DNA of 64,000 bases from Phoronis australis (lineage: Eukaryota > Phoronida > Phoronidae): assembly GCA_002633005.1 (NCBI GenBank), contig NMRA01000717.1, forward strand, positions 2,752 to 66,751, written 5' to 3'. A program made the translations under genes and the position numbers. Shown piece after piece: positions 56,698-64,000 of the stretch. The notes under the pieces were generated by a model. That model did no database searches, was not told where the DNA came from, and saw only the letters and a list, made by a program, of their open reading frames with translations. Position 1 is the stretch's first letter. Every line of letters begins with the position of its first letter.

Positions 56698-57333
56698 CTG
56701 TACTGCTGTAGCTAGAGACCAGGGGAGTTTTCTCATGTGCAGTTATAATTCCCAGCTGCCTATAATGCATGGTCTGCAACGAGAACGTATTAAAATCACA
56801 ACGCAGCGAGAATGCACTCTTTTTATTGCTTACTAAACTCGATGTCTTTACTGACACCGCGGATACCAGTAGTTTTCACTGTCATCCACGTCCGTATAGG
56901 GGCTCACATTCCATCACGGTGGCACTCATGAGTGGCAACTGCTGCCAGGTGGTTTATTGATTGGCACAATTATGTTGCATACTCAGCAGAATTAATGAGG
57001 AACAAATTATTACAGCATTCATTGTTCAAGGAAGTCACGCACTAAGTTTCCTGCATAGATCCTAACCACTCCACCAGACACCCCAAAAATTTTCAAGCGT
57101 TAGGGTTAAACCGTGACAACCGACATAGGCGTGGGGACGAGGACAGTCGAGAAAAGAAAGACTGTGAAATACGGATAACAGAGAAAATTTAAGAGAACTT
57201 TTGACAACTCTGCATCAGTGCATGGTTAACCTTTTGAGGACCCTGGCCAGGACATTGTCGTTAGGGTCTCCGCTTTTGCAGCACAGGTCGTATAAACAGA
57301 CTGGAAAACGCGCACGAATTCAATCATACGTAT
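56698..57333. repeat. Haplotype overlap block 6B
   Basis: Second allele of block 6A, right of the single N at 56697. The 556 bases before the N (56141-56696) have no counterpart here and may be an insertion in one haplotype. Confidence 0.82.
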
Positions 57334-59404
57334 ATTTCGAAAAATCGAGAAAATTTGTAAAGCAAAGCTTTTAAGGAGCGTACTAATTTACTGGATTTTT
57401 AAATTTTGCGAATGCAAAACTATATTTTTCCAGATGCCCTTCTCAGGCAAGGGATAGCGGAAACAACTTTTGCTTTATTTTTCTCTCGAAATTGTATATT
57501 ACTTGAGAAAAAATAATGACTTGACAAATAACATCAATTGCAGCGCATTTCCTGATATTTGAAAATATAGATCTTTTCATATTTAGGGGCCCCGCCCTTG
57601 AAGGAGGCCATTGATGACCTTTTTGTGTTTTTATTGACAAATTCCTAAGGGGCCGCTCACGAAGAGAGGGCCCACTGTTGGAATCGATTACCTCTATTTT
57701 CCTGCTTTTTGTGAAATCGTGCAACCGTCTTTCATGTTGACGGAAGTCACTCCCTACATCGTTTTGGGACCACACGACGGTGGAATGCACTGTCACTCTC
57801 TTCCAAGCTTAATGCTGTTTAGCCTTTCATCTTAAGGTGTACCATTTCAGAAGGTACCCTCTCCATCGGTGGAGCGGTTCGGGGGAAATGTCCTTTTGTC
57901 CCTCTGCACATGTAAATCCGACACTGCCAAGTATTCACGACGGAAATTGAGATTCCAAAATCATCAAAAAACAAAACATTAATGCACAACACAGCCAATC
58001 GACCCAAACAACTAAAAATGTGAAAAAATACAGTAGGATTGCCGCCATCGAAAGGGTGGAATTTTGAAGAACGTGACGACCACTATTTGTGAATTACACA
58101 AAAATACGATTTCCAATCGTCAGTTATAAAATAATATTTCTGTTTCCCGTAGTATCATAAGAATAATATCTCCTTTAATACTATGAGTCATTTATAAGGA
58201 ATTCCCACAGGTGGAAAACACAGCTGTATAGGCTACTATTTGTGATGACCGTGTACATGTCGAAAAGGGGAAATCAAAGAACTCTCGCAATCGTAAACAA
58301 AGATTTCAGCGTTTTTTTTGTCAGTGGAGTTCAAGTTTACCTCGTGAACCTTTATACATGTAGGCACCTCTGAAATGAGCAAAAATACGAATGCCCCATC
58401 TCCTATATTCCCCCGGTTTTTACCCGTCAAAAGTCTGCAAGCATGCATGCGGAAATTGCATTTAACATTCCGATTTGATAAAAAAAATCTTGGTTTCTGA
58501 TTTACTTGTTTATGTATCTATGAAAATCGATAGGTTCATTGATGATTTTTGACATTTAGAAGCTAATCTTGTAAGAATGATGTTTCAGTGAATACAGCAG
58601 CCTGAATTTGGAAAACTCTATAATCCGATCCCCAAATAGTAAAGTACACTTATAGGCGATTTTTGCATATCTAAAATAACTCTCAAAGACTGACGAAATT
58701 CGGATTCACAAACTGTAGGTAGAAAAAAAAGTTTTAAAAATCCTCAAATAAATAAAATTAAACTCATTGCTTGGAAAGGTTGTCCTTGCACTTCCTTGGT
58801 TTTTTTAGTTTCCTTAGTATTAAGCAATGAATTTTTGTTCTTCAAAATGGAATTGATTTCTTGTCCTGATTCGCGTGCACGTCATGACTGACGTACCCAC
58901 GTTAAAAATAAGATGTAACCCTGCAGTAGGCCCGGCGCGCAGAATCTCAGTGATCGACGGGAACTGAATTTGAACTCCAGGCGTTCAGGAAGTGTGTACA
59001 TTTTTGGGACACACTATCCTTTTCACCAGCCACCAGAAACTGGATTACCGGTCGTGTTTCAACCAGGCATTTTGAAACATCCCCAGGGGCTTCGGGACCT
59101 CACCTTATCAAAAAAAAAACTTCAAAGAATGGTCATAATAAAATAAAATTTTCCCGAAACTGGATCACAATAAAACGAATCTTTACTGTAGAGCGAGCGC
59201 AGACGACCGGTACGAGCTGAGCTCAGTGACCAGCAACTGAGTTCATCAGGAATTTCGTATTTTCACTGTTAGGTCTCAGCTATAGCTATTTGAGGCAGCT
59301 CCTCGCTACCAGTCAGTGTACTGGTCCCTATAGGCGCACTCTTACTCTCCGTGTTGGTTCACGGTTACTCAACTCTTGATGGCTTCATCCCCGCGGGATT
59401 GTGC

Positions 59405-59550
59405 CAGGGACGGATTCAGGATTTTGAGTGGGGGGGGGCAGGGCAGAGTATTATCCAAGGAGTTTACCCGTCAGAAATTCGCACCCTCGAACTGACAAAT
59501 GGAATCTTAAGGGGGCCATGGCCCCTTAGTCACCCCTAAATCCGCCACTG
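59405..59550. mobile_element. Small hAT-like MITE
   Basis: Ends CAGGGACGGATTCAGG and, reversed, CAGTGGCGGATTTAGG, an imperfect 16-base terminal inverted repeat of a type common in animal hAT-like elements. About 146 bp and G/C-run rich. No clear 8-bp target duplication. Confidence 0.5.
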
Positions 59551-61734
59551 TGGCCTCCACAGCTAGGGCGGACATGAGAGATTCGGTACAAATGTGGTAG
59601 CATCGGGAGCACGGGGACGTAGGGGGAAAGGGGGGTGACGGAGGTAGTGGCGATGGGGAGACTTGTTTGGCGAAGTCGGAATGGTTTGTGCTCCTCCAAT
59701 ATTTTTTGCCTTCCTACGGGCCTGTAACTACAATGAAAACTGAGTTAGTAATAATTTTGAATTTGCTTCGTTCCGATTCAAAGCACTTCACGTAATCATC
59801 GAGCCGTTCCCAGCCAAACTTCGCCCGAGTGGTATTTGCGTAGATGACAGGATTGTGCAGACGATTAGCGGAAGCTTTGTGTTACTCGTCGGCATTGAAC
59901 ACACGTCGTGGTGGCTACACCGTAGGGTGACAAGGTAGTCTAGTAGTAAATGTCTATACCTCATGACCGCGTTTTCCCGTTCAGTGACTTTACCAGACGT
60001 AGGCGGTTCTGAGCGTGTGATAACATCTAGCTTCTTTGTTAACTGCCAAGCACAGTCTTTTGTCTGTTACGACAACAAGCAGGCCAATTATCTAGCAGGC
60101 TTATTACAGACCACCGTGTGAACACAGCCAAACTCAGAGTGAATTGGTGTATTCTGAAAGAATAGATTGTCTAACTTCGGTTGCAGTTGGGCGATTTTGG
60201 TGATTCACTTGAAAAGCTAAACATGATCACCATTTGACGAAGATTTCAGAAATGCTATTGGTTTATGTTCAAATATGTTATAACTCAACTTTTATTTTTA
60301 ACAGCGCAACCCAGTCACTGTAGATACGATCTTATTGGCGATTAGAGCAACTATCGAACAAAAGAGAGCTATTCTTCCAACCATGCCAGAGTGGAGTTAA
60401 TCAGTCGCGTAGGAAGATATTGGCTACAGGGGTAAACTTCCCAACTTGTTGTTAGTCAGTTGGGAGCAACGGGAAAACGCCGTAACGTAGCTAAGCTATA
60501 CAGCAGCTAGAAAGCTCCCAAAAGTATAGTGCGGCGTGAATGCTTTAAACAAATCGACCAAGAAACAAACAGGTAAAAAATAGATTTGTTATGTAATATT
60601 GCCTGCTAGCATAGTACGGTAAAGGGCATGCATTTTCAAATTTGGAATTGAAAGTGTTCGTCAAATATGTTGTTTATCCAGTGCCACTTCGATTGTGGCC
60701 TGGTGGATTGACATGCATGGGTGTACAGACGTGTGTGTGCGTTTCCGTCCTTTTAAATTCATTCAATACAAGCCGACGGTTAATTAACTATATACAGCCC
60801 TCCGTCGTTGCTCAAAACCAGAATTTAACTATAACCGTGTTTTCATACACTGAGAAAACTCCGACGACCATGTTCACTGATTTTTGGGGAAGAGTAGGTC
60901 TAGACCCAATAAAAACTTTGGTCAATGAAGAAAGACTTCTCTTGTCAATAGTAACAATGATGCACAGCCTCACAGACTTAGTCATATGAGCAACAAACTT
61001 GATGGAAAAGATTTCGAAGGTTAAAATAAATGCCAGGTGACTATTCCGAAGGTTCGCTATTTCGGAAGGTCCACTGCGGGCTCCGAAGGTTCGCCACCTT
61101 CGAACCACCCCCGGCGCAATCATGCTGGCTACGGTACCACACCGACCGATTGTGTTAGCCGGTCAGCTTTCACGGAGGTTCGTAATGAGGGCTGGCAATA
61201 TCTGAAATCATTTCCATGCAATGAGAGTTATGTAAACGTACAAATTCCAGTTTCTGAATGCATTAGCCTACAATGTACGCGTTACCACTTTGTCTTTACA
61301 GAAACAAAATGTCAAAAAGACAGACATGTTCATAGGAAAACAATGACCAGTAGAATGTCTTGACATAAATACTCAAAGCCGGCATTAATCAAGTCTGGTG
61401 CCACAAACATCGACTTTCTTCAGATCCCAGGCCTATCTGCCGTTTCAAAGCAATTCGGTCATCGCGCTTTTTGCACGGAGATTGATCACAAGTATGAGGT
61501 GAGAATTGCACCATGAATTCTTGAGTATTCAATATTGTAAGTTTTCTTTTCATATGAGAAAACTTATAAAAAGCTAGACATATGTAACTATAAAAACAAG
61601 ACAGAACATTGTCAATGCAAGATTAAACTGAGAAGAAACAACAGAGCTTAAGTTAAAAGAAAACAAGAACAGTCTAACAGCACAAATGAAGTATATTTAC
61701 ATTTCATATTTAAGTACAAAATCCAACATTTTAA

Positions 61735-61881
61735 TAAAACCAAAACGGAAAATATAAATAAACAAAAGCAACAGCTAATACATTTTGAATATTTTAACAA
61801 ACATCAGTTTCAACTAAGGAATCTTCAGGAGTGTAGATCAGTCCCAGCAAACCACAGCAGAACAACAGACTGATGATTTTC
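61735..61881 (-). other. Possible 3' UTR exon of the right-edge SVOP paralogue
   Basis: A strong acceptor (tttttacag) at 61882-61883 could pair with the donor-like CACAG|gtattg at 63653 just after the paralogue's stop. A variant ATTAAA signal lies at about 61735. Inferred from splice-site shape only. Confidence 0.2.
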
Positions 61882-63662
61882 CTGTAAAAAATAATTCATT
61901 CAAAACACTGACAGACATTTTTACTTTCACAAACACTGCACCTCAAATAATCCATCAGGGCACAAACCATTGCTTTGGGTTTGCTGAAGCTTTTGTCAGT
62001 AGGGATTTATTTGCCATCTGAATACATGTGAGAACCCGTTCATTCCGTTTTTCCAGTTAATTCATACCTCTTACTCCTCAACACTGATGGATTTACACTT
62101 TACTTGTATAAATTGTCACATGGTCAGGTTTCAGTTAGAGCAAGCACGCTGCTCCACTGTGATGAACCCAACTTGCAGAGAGACCTTATTACACAGCGTA
62201 GTGGCAATCACCAGTGACCATGCCATTTTGGTAAAATTTAACGAAAAAGAAAGGTATTTTGAGAGCAAAACAATGGTATCAAAAATATGACCACAGCTCA
62301 TTTGACGAAATCTCAAAAAAGCTGACTAAGTTTTCCAACTTATCTTTTCGTTTTCATTACATACAACTTTTGATTATGATTTTATGAAAATCACAGAAGA
62401 CCTGCTTTTGATAACCCCTCATGCAAAAGATGAACATTTTAAACACAATTCCTAACATCCCCTTGTAGAACAGTGCATAAATCATAGTATATAAAAGTTT
62501 CAAATGAATCCAATAACGCATTTCTGAGATAAGATATGCCGAAGTTAGTCAAAGTTGGGCATTTTTTTAGGGTACTATGTAACCTTAAACTGCATTGTTC
62601 ATAGTTGGGTATAATAAGTATGCTATCAAAGAACATTTAGTCTACAAAAATAATTGAAGCTCACTTTGTCCTTCACTTCCTAGTGTAAGTGCTTTATATG
62701 TTCTCTTCTTAGATCAGATTGTACACATACATGTATGTAAATTTCCATGAGTTTTGCCGCGGCATGAAGTTTCACATTATTTTGTGCAAGCTTCACTAAA
62801 TTGTACTACCATTATTACAGTCAATTTCTTGTATTTCTTGGCCATCACAATGTTTTGGTATTTTGAATAGTTATAATTATATATTCTTCTAAGGACTGAT
62901 CCCAAGTTGAATTTCAGTAATTCATAAGGTGGATATTCGCTCTCAAAGTTCTGCAGAACACTTTTTCTTGTTTGTGCACTACAACCCTTCTGATAAACTG
63001 AATTTCACCTTACACAGTCTCCCTGAAAGTCCAGTTGGACCTGACTTATGAAATTCTTTTAGAAATCTCACAAATTTTGGACACAGTCTGGTGGAAAAGT
63101 GTAATTTGTAATTTTTCATAACAGATATGTAACACCAAGCAAGAACTTAATAATTTTCAAGTTCTGTATCTTAGTTACCACTTGATACCTTGAAAGATTG
63201 TGAACATTCAAAAACATTTTAGAAGCCTTTGAAAAATGTAAACGATCAATTTCAACAATAATTGATATTTGTCTTAAGTTAATGAATTTCTGTACTGTAC
63301 CTACTCCACACCTAAGAATGGATAAACCATGCGTACTTATTAAGAAATCCTTCCAAAAACCAGGTGTATCAGACCTTTTACTCTCACAAAATTGGTCACA
63401 TAACACGCCTAACTTAGATACGATTCTATTTCCATCACCAACAAGATCATTGAAACTTTAAACGAATCAAAAAATGCATTTTACACTTATTGGGGTCGGC
63501 TAACCCTAAAAGTGCGTTTTCGAAAATGGTGCACCTACATATTGACTGTGACTTGAGTCGCCAACTCATTCTGAAACATCAGTAACAATTCAACACTGAC
63601 GGCTAAACAGAGGCAAAATGCAGTTTAAATAAAAATATAAATCTGTTCAATACCTGTGAGCC

Positions 63663-63782
63663 TCATAGCTTCATTGCCCTACCCTTGGTTTCTATGGGCA
63701 ACACCAAGGAAGCACATGCAGCCACCAAACACATGCATATATACACTGTGATGGTCATGTGTACCGACTGCTTCAGGAGAAG
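63663..63782 (-). CDS. Last coding exon of a second SVOP-type transporter (gene continues off the right edge)
   Basis: After a ttcccag acceptor the - strand encodes 39 residues and TGA. A hydrophobic TM12 (MTITVYICMCLVAACA) runs into [11 protein letters not shown] and then a Leu and stop. It aligns without gaps to exon 15 of the SVOP gene at 19468-19581 but clearly differs from it, so it is a paralogue rather than an allele. Here the frame stops two codons after the point where the other gene splices to its last exon. A donor-like gtattg follows at 63653. Upstream exons must lie beyond 64000. Arrangement: tandem, same orientation as the complete SVOP gene. Confidence 0.85.
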   Translation of the reverse strand, partial: LLLKQSVHMTITVYICMCLVAACASLVLPIETKGRAMKL

Positions 63783-64000
63783 CTGGGAAATGAATGTATG
63801 GTCATTGTTATATTTTACAACGAAGGTAAATATTACATATTCAACTACTGTAAAAGAAAGTTGCATGACTCCTGAATTTCATTTGATGGCACAATGCAAC
63901 TTTGAACTGTTTCAGGAAGCAAAGTTGTAAACTTGTAGTGAAAACATTTAAAAAAACACTAGATAAATATAGCCCAATGCGAATTTGTGTGGTAATACCA

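Larger units (their letters stand above)
51337..63652. other. Intergenic region between SVOP and its right-hand paralogue
   Basis: No gene recognised. It holds the CTCF-like motif, overlap block 6 and the MITE at 59405. Repeated ccgaaggttcgc words occur at about 61047-61095. A segment at 62340-62600 is related to 5200-5460 in CYP4 intron 4 (shared cccctcatgcaaaag, gtgcataaa, aaagtttca, gggcattttt in order). The remaining open frames are short and lack motifs. Exons of an unrecognised gene or non-coding RNAs could be missed. Confidence 0.5.

Noticed and set aside
60642-60989. 115-codon open frame on the + strand
   Set aside because: No motif recognised and an equally long frame overlaps on the other strand; insufficient support for a gene.

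Overview
This 64 kb window is animal nuclear DNA. The genes are split into many short exons with canonical GT..AG introns, the sequence is AT-rich, and the introns are packed with short transposons, minisatellites and tRNA-derived SINE-like repeats. Gene content and the density of non-autonomous elements suggest a marine invertebrate such as an amphioxus, hemichordate or similar deuterostome, but no species can be fixed from sequence alone.

Layout. Bases 1-941 are non-coding apart from a possible exon end at the very left edge. From 942 to 12571 on the + strand lies a complete 12-exon family-4 cytochrome P450 whose exons join in frame to 513 codons plus stop. A gene-poor stretch follows (about 14.0-18.9 kb). 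From 51298 down to 18990 on the - strand lies a complete 16-exon SV2-related major facilitator transporter (SVOP), whose exons join in frame to 544 codons plus stop. The two genes are convergent. From 51.3 to 63.6 kb there is mostly non-coding DNA. At 63663-63782 (-) the last coding exon of a second SVOP-type transporter appears, so SVOP paralogues form a head-to-tail pair that continues past the right edge.

Assembly structure. Six single-N positions (13211, 21760, 24699, 26619, 31785, 56697) each sit between two nearly identical blocks. The blocks repeat P450 exon 12 and SVOP exons 14, 12, 10+11 and 6+7. Each pair differs by scattered SNPs, by repeat-copy number, and in two cases by an amino-acid change. 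This is what overlapping contigs from two haplotypes look like when they are placed end to end. The duplicated exons should be read as alleles, not as real exon duplications, and the true locus is several kb shorter.

Most interesting points. (1) A repeat of about 1.4-1.7 kb is present once in P450 intron 6 and once, inverted, in SVOP intron 2. It carries 8 and 11 close matches to the CTCF core motif at a mean spacing of about 145 bp. Isolated canonical matches also lie just upstream of SVOP exon 1 and in SVOP intron 1. (2) The 3' splice site of SVOP exon 4 has been amplified into a 19-bp minisatellite of seven acceptor copies. (3) The P450 has alanine where CYP4 enzymes normally carry the I-helix glutamate that covalently binds heme. 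(4) A near-perfect 99-nt palindrome abuts the SVOP exon 1 donor site. Several terminal-inverted-repeat elements, one nested pair of elements, and a SINE with a perfect 14-bp target duplication are also visible.
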